From the NCBI RefSeq assembly GCF_022802975.1, contig NZ_JAFEVZ010000014.1:1-64000 (forward strand): 64,000 nt of DNA, given 5' to 3'. Positions 42,330 to 51,320 of this stretch are shown here, piece by piece (the first letter of the stretch is position 1; each line of letters opens with the position of its first letter). Source of the DNA: Flavobacterium pectinovorum. GTDB lineage: Bacteria > Bacteroidota > Bacteroidia > Flavobacteriales > Flavobacteriaceae. The translations under genes and the position numbers were made by a program. The notes under the pieces were generated by a model. It did no database searches, was not told where the DNA came from, and worked only from the letters and a program-made list of their open reading frames with translations.

Positions 42330-43195
42330 TTGCCAGCCAGTTTATTCAACGTATAAGAAATCAATTCATCAACGGCTTTATAAGGATCTTCACTAAAAGT
42401 TCCTGAAGCACGATTGGCAATAATGGCGTTTAAAGATAGCGCATTATGTCCTAAAAGTGCCGAAAGTCCGTAAATAGCAGCTGTTTCCATTTCCAGGTTG
42501 GTAATTCGGTTATCATTGAAATTAAAGTTATCCATTTTGTTGTTTAATTCCTCATCCTGAATATTCAAACGCAATACACGTCCTTGCGGTCCGTAGAAAC
42601 CTCCGGCTGTAGCAGTAATTCCTTTAAATATTTTATCAGATTCAATTAGCTTTTCTAATGTTTCTGAACAGGCAATGGCGTAAGGTCTTCCTTTTCGAAT
42701 GTCCCAGTTGGTATGCATTATAAAAGCATCTTCGATAGCATCTTCGGAAACTTCATCAATCAAATAAGAGCGAAGCATGTTATCTAAACCTAATCCAAAT
42801 TTAGACATCACAAAACTGTCTACCGGAATATCTTTTTGCAAAGAACCCGAAGTTCCGATTCTGATGATGTTTAAAGAAGTTAATTCCTTTTTTGGCAGAC
42901 GGGTTTCTAAATCGATATTAACCAAAGCATCCAGTTCATTTAAAACAATATCAATATTATCAGGACCAATTCCGGTTGACATAACCGTAATTCGTTTGCC
43001 TTTGTAGATTCCGGTTTGGGTTTTAAACTCTCTTTTTTGAGTTGAATATTCAATTGAATCAAAAAACTGAGTAATTTTCTCTACTCTGTTTTGATCTCCC
43101 ACAAAAATTATATCGTGCGCTATATGTTCAGGACGAAGGTTTAAGTGATAAACACTTCCGTCCGGGTTGAGTATTAATTCTGATGCCTGTATCAT
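42326..43195 (-). CDS. Nucleoside phosphorylase (uridine phosphorylase-like)
   Basis: A 289-residue enzyme of the PNP/UDP phosphorylase family, cleaving nucleosides with phosphate to free base and ribose 1-phosphate. Key segments are FVGDQNRVEKI (phosphate site), TVMSTGIGPDNIDIVLNEL, IRIGTSGSLQKDIPV, and the base-binding NLEMETAAIYGLSALLGHNALSLNAI with the Met-Glu that contacts ribose. Uridine is the likely substrate by closest resemblance, but other nucleosides are possible. It sits in a run of minus-strand genes without pathway partners. Confidence 0.85.
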   Translation of the reverse strand: MIQASELILNPDGSVYHLNLRPEHIAHDIIFVGDQNRVEKITQFFDSIEYSTQKREFKTQTGIYKGKRITVMSTGIGPDNIDIVLNELDALVNIDLETRLPKKELTSLNIIRIGTSGSLQKDIPVDSFVMSKFGLGLDNMLRSYLIDEVSEDAIEDAFIMHTNWDIRKGRPYAIACSETLEKLIESDKIFKGITATAGGFYGPQGRVLRLNIQDEELNNKMDNFNFNDNRITNLEMETAAIYGLSALLGHNALSLNAIIANRASGTFSEDPYKAVDELISYTLNKLAGN

Positions 43196-43202
43196 TTTTT
43201 TA

Positions 43203-43231
43203 AGTTGCTAAGGTTCTGAGTTGCTAAGGTT
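43203..43231. repeat. Direct repeat AGTTGCTAAGGTT
   Basis: A 13-mer occurs at 43203-43215 and 43219-43231, immediately before a GTTTCAGG-family element. It resembles the CTTAG-unit element at 19792. Confidence 0.55.
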
Positions 43232-43235
43232 TTTT

Positions 43236-43298
43236 GTTTCAAGTTCCAAGTTTCAGGTTTCAGGTTAAGTTGAGGACTTGAAACTTTAAACATGAAAC
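43236..43298. repeat. GTTTCAGG-family inverted repeat, degenerate copy
   Basis: A left arm from 43236 (GTTTCAAGTTCCAAGTTTCA) and a right arm at 43276-43298 (ACTTGAAACTTTAAACATGA...) pair with a few mismatches. It fills the gap between the nucleoside phosphorylase and SUI1 genes. Confidence 0.65.
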
Positions 43299-43302
43299 TA
43301 TT

Positions 43303-43635
43303 TTACCCCCCAACTCTTTTTGTTTTAAAGCCTTTTTCTTTTAGAATTGCCATAATTTTATCACGATAATCACCTTGAATAATAATTGAATCATCTTTAA
43401 AAGTACCGCCGACACTCAATTTTGTCTTAATCTCTTTGGCCAGGATTTTAAAATCTTCATCAGATCCTTCGTAGCCTTCAATTATCGTAGTTGCTTTTCC
43501 TTTTCGTTTTTCGAATTTGCAGATCATTGGTTCTTTTTGAACGTAAAGAACGTGTTCCTGCTCCTGAATTTCTTCCGGTTCGTTTGATTCAATGTGATCC
43601 GGAAATAAATTTTTTAATTGATCTTTAAAATCCAT
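43303..43635 (-). CDS. SUI1/eIF1-like translation factor (YciH family)
   Basis: A 110-residue protein homologous to eukaryotic eIF1 and bacterial YciH. The SUI1 core runs from about residue 40: EKRKGKATTIIEGYEGSDEDFKILAKEIKTKLSVGG, then IIIQGDYRDKIMAILKEKGF. Bacterial YciH affects start-site discrimination in translation initiation, though its role is minor and not fully settled. A 40-residue acidic N-terminal extension precedes the core. Alone between repeats. Confidence 0.9.
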   Translation of the reverse strand: MDFKDQLKNLFPDHIESNEPEEIQEQEHVLYVQKEPMICKFEKRKGKATTIIEGYEGSDEDFKILAKEIKTKLSVGGTFKDDSIIIQGDYRDKIMAILKEKGFKTKRVGG

Positions 43636-43670
43636 AATGTATTAAAATCCAAATTTATAGTTTGTAAAAA

Positions 43671-43717
43671 TTAAATTCCAAATTCCAAAACTATTAAAAT
43701 TGGAATTTGGAATTTAA
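43671..43717. repeat. 18-bp perfect inverted repeat
   Basis: TTAAATTCCAAATTCCAA (43671-43688) and its exact complement (43700-43717) enclose an 11-base loop. Each arm contains two AATTCC units. It lies between the oxygenase and SUI1 genes, with no T run for either strand. Confidence 0.8.
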
Positions 43718-43737
43718 AAATTGAGATTTATAAAGTT

Positions 43738-44688
43738 TTATTTTTTGATTAAACCTAATTCTACTAAACGTTCGTGCAAAAACTCGCCTGCAGAAATATC
43801 TTCATATTTTTTTGGGTTTTCTGCATCAATACAGTTTTCTAAACAATCCAGACGCATATCGCTTACAGGATGCATGAAAAACGGAACAGAATAACGCGAA
43901 GTTCCCCATAGTTCTCTTGGCGGATTTACAACCTGATGTATAGTAGATTTTAATTTGTTATTGGTATGTCTGGATAACATATCTCCAACGTTAATTACTA
44001 ATTCATCATCTGCCGCGATAGCATCAATCCATTCGCCGTCATGATTTTGAACCTGTAGCCCTTTTCCCTGAGCACCCATTAATAAGGTAATGAGATTGAT
44101 ATCGCCGTGTGCAGCTGCACGAATGGCATTTTCAGGTTCAGAAGTAATTGGTGGGTAATGAATTGGTCTTAAAATGGAGTTTCCTTCTTTTCCGTATTCA
44201 TCAAAATAAAACTCATCAAGTCCAAGGTGTAAAGCCAAAGCTCTTAAAACGTAAATTCCGGTTTTTTCCAGCATTTGGTAAGCATCTTTACCCACTTCAT
44301 TAAAGCGGGGTAATTCTTTAACCTCTACATTGTCAGGGTATTCAGATGCCCATTTGGAATCTTTGTCAACGTACTGGCCAAAATGCCAGAATTCTTTCAA
44401 ATCTCCCTCTTTGCGTCCTTTAGCATGTTCTTTTCCAAAAGAAACATACCCTCTTTGTCCGCCAATTCCGGGAATTTCATAATTGTGTTTGGTTTCTACT
44501 GGCAAGGCGAAAAATTTTCGAATTTCGCCATAAAGTTCGTCTACCAGTTTGTCATCCAAAAAATGACCTTTTAGGGCTACGAAGCCAATGTTTTCAAATG
44601 CACTGCCGATTTCATTTACAAATTTTTGTTTACGTTTCGGGTCGTCCGAAAGGAAATCACGTAAGTCTACACTAGGAATGTTTTGCAT
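43738..44688 (-). CDS. Isopenicillin N synthase-like 2OG-Fe(II) oxygenase
   Basis: A 316-residue non-haem iron dioxygenase of the IPNS family. The N-terminal DIOX_N domain starts SVDLRDFLS. The catalytic jelly roll has the iron ligands in AAHGDINLITLLMG (H-x-D) and STIHQV (second His), and the 2-oxoglutarate-binding R-x-S in SRYSVPFF. In this family it could act on small molecules or amino acids; the substrate is unknown. It has its own upstream promoter element and no biosynthetic neighbours. Confidence 0.88.
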   Translation of the reverse strand: MQNIPSVDLRDFLSDDPKRKQKFVNEIGSAFENIGFVALKGHFLDDKLVDELYGEIRKFFALPVETKHNYEIPGIGGQRGYVSFGKEHAKGRKEGDLKEFWHFGQYVDKDSKWASEYPDNVEVKELPRFNEVGKDAYQMLEKTGIYVLRALALHLGLDEFYFDEYGKEGNSILRPIHYPPITSEPENAIRAAAHGDINLITLLMGAQGKGLQVQNHDGEWIDAIAADDELVINVGDMLSRHTNNKLKSTIHQVVNPPRELWGTSRYSVPFFMHPVSDMRLDCLENCIDAENPKKYEDISAGEFLHERLVELGLIKK

Positions 44689-44735
44689 ACTTTACATTTT
44701 TATTTAAGAAAAAAAGGTTTTAAGCCTTTTCATAA

Positions 44736-44743
44736 CAAAGGTA
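44736..44743 (-). promoter_or_regulatory. Putative -7 element for the oxygenase gene
   Basis: The minus strand reads TACCTTTG, matching TAnnTTTG, 47 bases before the start codon at 44688. Confidence 0.4.
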
Positions 44744-44937
44744 GAGAATATTTTAGTTTTGAATTTTAAAAAAATGTATAAAATTGGATTTTTCCTGCAA
44801 TAATTTAACATCAGAGAGTAAAGATTAATTTTGATAAAACTTTAATTTTTGACCTTTTTTACTTTAAAAACATGTTAATAATTTTAAAAAAGACAGGTTT
44901 TTGAATTGAAAACGCTATTTTTATAAAAAAGAACATT

Positions 44938-45687
44938 ATGAAAATAGGACTAATCGGATTTGGAAAAACAGGAAAAGCAGTAGCTACAGTTTTATTGCAA
45001 AACAAAAATTTCTCTCTTAAATGGGTCGTGAAAAGAAGCCGTACTTTAGAGAATCGCATTACTGCAGAATACCTGGGAATTGATTCTGAGGAAACCGGAA
45101 AAATATATTCCAGTGAAACCACTCCCATTGCAGCACTTTTAGACAATCAGCCAGTTGATATGATAATTGACTTTTCATCCGGTTCCGGTATTTACACTTA
45201 TGGAGAAGCAGCAAGTAAGAGAAAAATCAAAATAATTTCTGCAATCTCACATTATACAAAAAAAGAAAAAGATTTTCTGGAATCACTTTCTAAATTGACA
45301 ACGGTATTTTGGAGTCCAAATATAACTTTAGGTGTGAATTATTTACTTTTCGCTTCCAAATTTCTAAAGAAAATAGCACCATGGGTGGATATTGAAATTA
45401 TTGAAGAACACTTTAAAGGGAAAGACGGAGTTTCAGGTACTGCCCTAAAAATAGCGGAAGCACTTGATGTGGAAAAAGAAGATATAAATTCTGTCAGGGC
45501 TGGCGGAATTGTAGGTAAGCACGAAGTTGTTTTTGGATTTCCTTTTCAGACGGTAAGGCTTGTACATGAAAGTATTTCCAGAGAAGCTTTTGGCAGCGGA
45601 GTTGTATTTGTAGCCGAAAATTTGAAAGATAAGGAAGCCGGATTGTATAATTTTGAAGATATACTGTCTCCATATTTTGTAGGTTAA
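44938..45687 (+). CDS. Dihydrodipicolinate reductase-like protein, divergent
   Basis: A 249-residue NAD(P)-dependent reductase of the DapB family. The Rossmann motif GLIGFGKTGKAVA opens the protein, and a DFSSGSGIYTY segment matches the DFT/S motif. In DapB the active-site motif is E-x-H-H-x-x-K-x-D-x-P-S-G-T-A; here it is EEHFKGKDGVSGTA, with His158 kept, the second His replaced by Phe159, one residue fewer and Pro lost. The catalytic-type Lys and SGT remain. It may be the lysine-pathway enzyme or a paralogue with another substrate. No lysine genes are nearby. Confidence 0.75.
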   Translation: MKIGLIGFGKTGKAVATVLLQNKNFSLKWVVKRSRTLENRITAEYLGIDSEETGKIYSSETTPIAALLDNQPVDMIIDFSSGSGIYTYGEAASKRKIKIISAISHYTKKEKDFLESLSKLTTVFWSPNITLGVNYLLFASKFLKKIAPWVDIEIIEEHFKGKDGVSGTALKIAEALDVEKEDINSVRAGGIVGKHEVVFGFPFQTVRLVHESISREAFGSGVVFVAENLKDKEAGLYNFEDILSPYFVG

Positions 45688-45790
45688 ATGATTTTTTATT
45701 CTAAACAGACTCTGAAAAAAACACTTTTCATATTTTATGTTCTCTATTTTACCTGAACTAATCTTTGTTTGTGAAAGTAATTTAACTCTT

Positions 45791-45829
45791 GGTATTTGAA
45801 TTGTTATATTTTAATATATTTGAAATACC
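45791..45829 (+). promoter_or_regulatory. Promoter with flanking dyad for the fused E1 gene
   Basis: TATATTTG (45815-45822) matches TAnnTTTG, with TTTG 16 bases upstream (45795-45798). GGTATTT (45791-45797) and AAATACC (45823-45829) form an inverted repeat that brackets the promoter, a possible operator. Confidence 0.5.
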
Positions 45830-45844
45830 AAAACACAACCTAAT

Positions 45845-47821
45845 ATGATCTTTTACAGACAAGACCTCACGAATAACCAATTATTAGATTTATATAAAAA
45901 AATACTGAAACCTCGTTTGATTGAAGAAAAGATGCTCATCCTGATTCGGCAGGGAAAAGTATCCAAATGGTTTTCAGGAATAGGTCAGGAGGCTATTGCG
46001 GTTGGCGTTACAGCTGTTTTGGATGATTCGGAATATGTGTTGCCAATGCATAGAAATCTGGGTGTTTTTACTTCAAGGAACATTCCGCTGCATCGATTGT
46101 TTTCGCAATGGCAGGGAAAAGCAAATGGTTTTACAAAAGGCAGGGACCGAAGTTTTCATTTTGGAACCCAGGAATATAAAATTATCGGAATGATTTCGCA
46201 TCTCGGTCCGCAGTTAGGAATTGCTGATGGAATCGCCTTAGCCAATAAACTTCAAAACAATAAAAAAGTAACAGCCGTTTTTACCGGTGAAGGAGCAACA
46301 AGTGAAGGTGATTTTCATGAAGCTTTAAATATTGCAGCCGTTTGGAAACTGCCTGTAATGTTCATTATTGAAAATAACGGCTACGGACTCTCAACTCCTA
46401 CAAATGAGCAGTATCTGTGTGAAAATCTAGCCGATAAAGGTATTGGTTATGGAATTGAAAGTCATATTATTGACGGAAATAATATTCTGGAAGTGTATAA
46501 TAAACTGTCGAAGCTGAAAGAACAGATACAGGAAAATCCGCATCCTGTTTTATTAGAATTTAAAACTTTCAGGATGAGAGGCCATGAAGAGGCGAGCGGT
46601 ACAAAATATGTTCCGCAGGAGTTAATGAATGAATGGGCAGCAAAAGATCCTGTTGAGAATTATAGAAAATTTTTGACTGAAACAGGCGTTTTGACAGCCG
46701 AATTTGATGAACAGCTTCATAAAGAAATCAAACAGGAAATTGATGAGAATTTAGCAATAGCAAATGCAGAACCTGAAATTGTTCCAACTTTTGAAGGAGA
46801 ATTAAACGATGTTTATAAACCTTATGAATATGAAGAAATTAGTCATTCATCAGAATTTAAAAATATTCGTTTTATAGATGCCATCAGAAATAGTCTGGAA
46901 CTCTCCATGAAACGACATGAAAATCTGGTTATTATGGGGCAGGATATAGCAGAGTATGGCGGAGCTTTTAAAATCACAGATGGTTTTGTCGAGTTTTTTG
47001 GAAAAGCCAGAGTTCGAAATACGCCTATTTGCGAAAGTGCTGTTGTTTCAACCGCAATGGGATTGTCAATTAACGGATATAAGGCGATTGTAGAAATGCA
47101 ATTTGCCGATTTTGTTTCAACCGGTTTTAATCCAATTGTAAATTTATTAGCAAAATCACATTATCGCTGGGGCGAAAAAGCCGATGTTGTTGTTAGAATG
47201 CCTTGTGGAGGCGGAACTCAGGCAGGACCGTTTCATTCGCAAACAAATGAAGCCTGGTTTACCAAAACTCCAGGGTTAAAAGTGGTTTATCCGGCTTTTC
47301 CGTATGATGCCAAAGGTTTATTAAATGCTTCAATAAACGACCCTAATCCGGTGTTGTTTTTTGAGCATAAGTTGTTGTACAGAAGTATTTATCAGGATGT
47401 TCCAGATGATTATTATACGATTCCGTTAGGAAAAGCAGCGGTATTAAAAGAGGGAAAAAAGATCACTATTATTGCTTTTGGTGCTACGGTGCATTGGGCA
47501 TTGGAGACATTAGAGAAAAATCCGGATATTGAGGCTGATTTAATCGATTTAAGAACATTACAGCCATTAGATACAGAAACTATTTTTGCTTCAGTAAAGA
47601 AAACCGGAAAAGTGATTGTTTATCAGGAAGATACTTTGTTTGGAGGTATTGCCAGCGATATTTCGGCTTTGATTATGGAACAATGTTTCGAATATCTGGA
47701 TGGTCCTGTAAAAAGAGTAGCCAGTTTAGAGTCACCGATTCCGTTTACAAAAGCTTTGGAAGATCAGTTTTTACCAAAAAACCGATTCGAAAAAGAACTG
47801 ATTGATTTGCTTGCTTATTAA
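45845..47821 (+). CDS. 2-oxoacid dehydrogenase E1, alpha/beta fusion
   Basis: Thiamine-diphosphate E1 component of a branched-chain-type 2-oxoacid dehydrogenase complex, which decarboxylates 2-oxo acids and passes the acyl group to lipoyl-E2. The 658 residues hold the alpha part (about 1-320; TPP motif GEGATSEGDFHEALN starting near residue 148 and ending ENNGYG) fused to the beta part (about 330-658; MGQDIAEYGGAFKITDGF, PICESAVVSTAMGLSINGYKAIVEMQFADF, C-terminal RVASLESPIPF). The fusion is common in Bacteroidota. E2 and E3 are not adjacent. Exact substrate (oxoisovalerate versus pyruvate) is not proven. Confidence 0.9.
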   Translation: MIFYRQDLTNNQLLDLYKKILKPRLIEEKMLILIRQGKVSKWFSGIGQEAIAVGVTAVLDDSEYVLPMHRNLGVFTSRNIPLHRLFSQWQGKANGFTKGRDRSFHFGTQEYKIIGMISHLGPQLGIADGIALANKLQNNKKVTAVFTGEGATSEGDFHEALNIAAVWKLPVMFIIENNGYGLSTPTNEQYLCENLADKGIGYGIESHIIDGNNILEVYNKLSKLKEQIQENPHPVLLEFKTFRMRGHEEASGTKYVPQELMNEWAAKDPVENYRKFLTETGVLTAEFDEQLHKEIKQEIDENLAIANAEPEIVPTFEGELNDVYKPYEYEEISHSSEFKNIRFIDAIRNSLELSMKRHENLVIMGQDIAEYGGAFKITDGFVEFFGKARVRNTPICESAVVSTAMGLSINGYKAIVEMQFADFVSTGFNPIVNLLAKSHYRWGEKADVVVRMPCGGGTQAGPFHSQTNEAWFTKTPGLKVVYPAFPYDAKGLLNASINDPNPVLFFEHKLLYRSIYQDVPDDYYTIPLGKAAVLKEGKKITIIAFGATVHWALETLEKNPDIEADLIDLRTLQPLDTETIFASVKKTGKVIVYQEDTLFGGIASDISALIMEQCFEYLDGPVKRVASLESPIPFTKALEDQFLPKNRFEKELIDLLAY

Positions 47822-47854
47822 AAAAACAAAAATAAATGATTAAAATTTAATGAA

Positions 47855-47945
47855 TGTCACCCTGAGTCCATTCCGCTTCGCTCAGGATAAACTTAGTCAA
47901 AGGCTTTTTGTCCGGAAAGGGCTTCGACTCCGCCCAGCCTGACAC
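47855..47945. repeat. TGTCAGGCTGAG-family intergenic repeat, second copy
   Basis: Starts TGTCACCCTGAGTCCATTC, continues with CTTCGCTCAGGATAAACT as at 30065, and ends GGGCTTCGACTCCGCCCAGCCTGACA inverted to its start. It fills the gap after the fused E1 gene. Confidence 0.75.
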
Positions 47946-48004
47946 TTTTTTAGTTTAATCAAATAGACTTAAAACCAAATATTATTTAAAATAAAAATTA
48001 AAAT

Positions 48005-49747
48005 ATGAAAAAACTGTTTGTTACAATTTTAACACTTGCCGTGCTTTTTTCCTGTAATAAAAGTACAAAGTCTGGTGATGACAATACTTTAGATGAAAAA
48101 TTTGATAAATATAAAGAAGGTTTTGTTACAGCTTTATGGCAAATTAATCCGGGATGGGCTTCAGCTGTTGGTTATCATAAACTGGATAGTGTTTTGGTAG
48201 TTCCGGATGCTGCAACTGATAAAGCACAGCTTGATTTTGCAAAAGTGCAATTAGATTCTTTAAAACAATATGATATTGAAAATTTATCGAATAATAACAA
48301 GACAGATTATTATATGATAAAAAATCAGTTAGAATCTGCCATTTTTAGTATCAAAGAATTGAAATCGTCGCAATGGGATCCGTCTGGATATAATGTGTGT
48401 GGTTCTTTTGCTGAAATTTTAAATGGAAAATACGATTCATTAGAAGTTCGTCTGCGCTCTTTTAATGTGAAAATGAATAGTATTCCGGCTTATTATGAAG
48501 CTGCTAAAAAGAATATTAAGAACCCAACCATTGAACATACACAACTAGCGATTGATCAAAATTTAGGAGGTTCATCAGTTTTTGAAACCGATTTAAATGA
48601 TGCTCTTGCTAAAAGTAAGCTGACTTCGACAGAGAAAAAAGAAATTCAGAATAAGGCAAAAGTTTCAGTAAAAGCAATTAAAGATTATGCAGAATGGCTA
48701 AAAAATCTACCAAATAAAACACCTCGTTCTTTTAGATTAGGAGCTGATTTATATGCTAAAAAATTCAATTTTGATATTCAGTCCCGTTACTCTACAGATG
48801 AGATTTACAAAATCGCCGTTGATCATAAAAAAGACCTGCATGATAAAATGTTTGTTCTTGCTGATAAACTTTGGACAAAATATAGAGGAAACGAGGCAAA
48901 GCCAACAAATAAACTGGATTTAATCAAACAGGTTATCGATCAGATTTCATTAAAACATACCACTCCGGAGAAATTTCAGTCTGAAATAGAAAAGCAGATT
49001 CCTGAACTTATAGCCTATGTAAAAGCGAAAGACTTATTATACATTGATCCGTCAAAACCATTGATTGTGCGTAAAGAGCCTGCTTATATGGCAGGAGTTG
49101 CGGGAGCTTCAATTTCGGCTCCCGGTCCTTATGACAAAAACGGAAATACATATTATAATGTAGGAAGCTTATCAGGCTGGACGGCTGAAAACTCAGAAAG
49201 TTATTTGAGAGAATACAATGATTATATTTTACAGATCTTAAATATCCACGAAGCAATTCCCGGGCATTACACGCAACTTGTTTATAGTAATCAGTCTCCA
49301 AGTATTATCAAATCTATCCTTGGAAATGGTGCAATGATTGAAGGCTGGGCCGTTTATACAGAAAAAATGATGCTGGAGAGCGGTTATAAAAATTCTGACG
49401 AAATGTGGCTGATGTATTATAAATGGAATTTGAGAACAACTTGTAATACTATTTTGGATATCAGTGTTCATACTAAAAATATGTCTAGAGAAGTGGCTTT
49501 GGATTTACTTATCAAAGAAGCTTTTCAACAGCAGGCGGAGGCAGAAGGGAAATGGAAGCGTGTAACTCTTTCACAGGTACAATTATGTTCTTATTTTACA
49601 GGTTATACCGAAATTTACAATTTAAGGGAAGAGCTTAAAAAGAAAGAAGGAGAGAATTTTAACCTGAAAAAATTTCATGAGAAATTTCTAAGTTTTGGTA
49701 GTGCTCCTGTAAAGTACATCAGGGAATTGATGCTGTCTGGAAAATAA
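48005..49747 (+). CDS. DUF885 family lipoprotein (zincin-like metallopeptidase)
   Basis: A 580-residue membrane-anchored protein. The lipobox is AVLFSC with Cys at residue 17. The DUF885 metal motif HEAIPGH is at 415-421, and the third ligand is probably the Glu in MIEGWAVYTEKM about 35 residues on. These features place it near the M32/M2-type zinc peptidases, so peptide or amino-ester hydrolysis in the periplasm is likely but unproven. The N-terminal part (about 25-380) is helical. It is followed by a terminator. Confidence 0.8.
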   Translation: MKKLFVTILTLAVLFSCNKSTKSGDDNTLDEKFDKYKEGFVTALWQINPGWASAVGYHKLDSVLVVPDAATDKAQLDFAKVQLDSLKQYDIENLSNNNKTDYYMIKNQLESAIFSIKELKSSQWDPSGYNVCGSFAEILNGKYDSLEVRLRSFNVKMNSIPAYYEAAKKNIKNPTIEHTQLAIDQNLGGSSVFETDLNDALAKSKLTSTEKKEIQNKAKVSVKAIKDYAEWLKNLPNKTPRSFRLGADLYAKKFNFDIQSRYSTDEIYKIAVDHKKDLHDKMFVLADKLWTKYRGNEAKPTNKLDLIKQVIDQISLKHTTPEKFQSEIEKQIPELIAYVKAKDLLYIDPSKPLIVRKEPAYMAGVAGASISAPGPYDKNGNTYYNVGSLSGWTAENSESYLREYNDYILQILNIHEAIPGHYTQLVYSNQSPSIIKSILGNGAMIEGWAVYTEKMMLESGYKNSDEMWLMYYKWNLRTTCNTILDISVHTKNMSREVALDLLIKEAFQQQAEAEGKWKRVTLSQVQLCSYFTGYTEIYNLREELKKKEGENFNLKKFHEKFLSFGSAPVKYIRELMLSGK

Positions 49748-49774
49748 ATTTTAAGCTTACGGATTATAATAAAT

Positions 49775-49803
49775 GGGTTTGATAATTTTATCAGACCCTT
49801 TTT
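49775..49803 (+). terminator. Intrinsic terminator after the DUF885 gene
   Basis: GGGTTTGAT (49775-49783) pairs with ATCAGACCC (49790-49798, one G-U pair) around a 6-base loop, followed by five T. Confidence 0.75.
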
Positions 49804-49850
49804 GATTTTCAGCTTTTGTTGTTTACTATTTTTTTTGCTAACGAAATGGT

Positions 49851-50366
49851 TCAATTATTAGATTTTTTACTTTCAATAAAATCAGCAATTCGAAAACTAT
49901 TTGTCATCAATAAATAACCCATTATGATTTTAAGGAAATTGAATATCATCCATCCGGATTCAGGATAATCTTTGAAAAGAAATTCTTGTTGAAAAAAGAC
50001 GAAAATTTGTCTAAAAAAAGAAGGAATACTTTCAACGAATATAATACCTCCCACTAATATAACAGCAATAGAAATAATTTTATTTCCATTGGAATTTAAT
50101 TCTATAGTTTCATTTTCAAGACCTTTATCAAGTTTTAATTTTTCAATAATCCAAAATGTTTTATAAATGCAAAATTTGAATGCAAAAAAGTAAATAAACA
50201 GGACTATTAAAAGAATGAAAATTAAAGTAAAAAAGCTTTCATTATTTCCACTTTCATATTCTGAATAGATTGAATATAACCATTGGGGTATTGTCGTTAA
50301 AGCTCCCAATATTAATAATAGTCCTAAAATTTTAATTAGGATTGCCCAAAAAGTTTTTATTGACAT
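49851..50366 (-). CDS. Membrane protein of unknown function
   Basis: Not recognised. The 171-residue product has about four hydrophobic segments: 8-32, 42-68, 94-114 and 144-160, with a charged C terminus. No motifs are visible. It starts 6 bases after the end of the preceding minus-strand gene at 50373, so the two are probably cotranscribed and may act together. Confidence 0.6.
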   Translation of the reverse strand: MSIKTFWAILIKILGLLLILGALTTIPQWLYSIYSEYESGNNESFFTLIFILLIVLFIYFFAFKFCIYKTFWIIEKLKLDKGLENETIELNSNGNKIISIAVILVGGIIFVESIPSFFRQIFVFFQQEFLFKDYPESGWMIFNFLKIIMGYLLMTNSFRIADFIESKKSNN

Positions 50367-50372
50367 TTTTAA

Positions 50373-50774
50373 TTATTTAGTTTCAATTTCAAACAACTGA
50401 ACCTGACTTTTCAATCTGTCAATTAATAAATTCATCATTCGTTTATTTAAGTCGGAAGAATTTTGAATATAAGTTTCGTATTCTTCAACGGTAAAAAGCG
50501 CCATGACAATTCCTTTTAAAGAATTTCTGAACTTGATATCTTTTTGAATCGAATTTTCGATGGTCTGAAGTTTCTTTTCAACAGTATAAGAATAAAAATC
50601 AGCTTTGTTTTTATTTACATAGTTGATAAAAACAGCAACGAATAAATCGTTCTGAAGTTTTAAAATTGGTCTAATCGTTTGATTTTGAAATATTTCATCA
50701 GATGATGATTGAGCGCTTACGGTTCCTAAAGTTTCGCCTCTGAATTCTTTTAAAAAAGTGTCTCTGTCGCTCAT
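50373..50774 (-). CDS. Small cytosolic protein of unknown function
   Basis: Not recognised. The 133-residue product is mostly helical, lacks a signal peptide and membrane segments, and has a central KLQNDLFVAVFINYVNKNKADFYSYTVEKKLQTIENSI helix pair. It precedes a small membrane protein gene by 6 bases on the same strand. Divergent to the thioesterase gene. Confidence 0.55.
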   Translation of the reverse strand: MSDRDTFLKEFRGETLGTVSAQSSSDEIFQNQTIRPILKLQNDLFVAVFINYVNKNKADFYSYTVEKKLQTIENSIQKDIKFRNSLKGIVMALFTVEEYETYIQNSSDLNKRMMNLLIDRLKSQVQLFEIETK

Positions 50775-50818
50775 GGTTTTTCTTTTAAAATTAAGGAAAA
50801 AATCCCATAGTAAAACCC

Positions 50819-50826
50819 TATTTTTG
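50819..50826 (+). promoter_or_regulatory. Putative -7 element for the thioesterase gene
   Basis: TATTTTTG matches TAnnTTTG, 19 bases before the ATG at 50846. Confidence 0.45.
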
Positions 50827-50845
50827 TTTTTATAAAATAAAAAAT

Positions 50846-51229
50846 ATGAGATTCCATACCAGAAAATGGGTTAAACCCGAAGATTTAAATCCGAACGGAA
50901 CTTTATTCGGCGGTCAGTTATTAGCCTGGATTGACGAAGAGCTGGCTTTATATTCGATTGTGCAATTAGAAAATTCGAGAGTTGTAACGAAACACATGTC
51001 GGAAATTAATTTTAAAAGTTCTGCCAGACAAGGTGATATTGTAGAAATTGGAATCGATGTTGTGAAATTTGGAACAACTTCTTTGGTTCTTAAATGTGCC
51101 GTAAGAAATATGATGACCCGTGAAATCATCATTACAATTGATCATACTACAATGGTAAATTTGGGCGAAGACGGAAAACCAAAACCACACGGAAAAACTC
51201 AAATTGAATTTGTAAAAGATCGTTTGTAA
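50846..51229 (+). CDS. Acyl-CoA thioesterase, hotdog fold
   Basis: A 127-residue single-hotdog acyl-CoA hydrolase of the YciA/BACH type. The conserved NPNGTLFGGQLLAWIDEEL carries the Gly-rich turn and catalytic Asp, and TKHMSEINFKSSARQGDIVEIG matches the acyl-CoA-binding strand region. It releases free fatty acids from CoA; chain preference cannot be told. Confidence 0.9.
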   Translation: MRFHTRKWVKPEDLNPNGTLFGGQLLAWIDEELALYSIVQLENSRVVTKHMSEINFKSSARQGDIVEIGIDVVKFGTTSLVLKCAVRNMMTREIIITIDHTTMVNLGEDGKPKPHGKTQIEFVKDRL

Positions 51230-51261
51230 AAATTTCACCATATAAGTGATATAAGTTCATG

Positions 51262-51269
51262 TAACTTTG
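51262..51269 (+). promoter_or_regulatory. Putative -7 element for the lipoprotein gene at 51321
   Basis: TAACTTTG followed by C matches TAnnTTTG, 51 bases before the ATG. The sequence just upstream (CACCATATAAGTGATATAAG) is one copy of the element described at 57007. Confidence 0.45.
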
Positions 51270-51320
51270 CACAAAGCTTTTATTTGCTTAAATCATTACA
51301 TGGTAAAAAAACTTTAGAAA

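Noticed and set aside
43203-43298. Insertion-sequence remnant
   Set aside because: The repeats are short composite units without terminal inverted repeats of an IS, target duplications or any transposase fragment.
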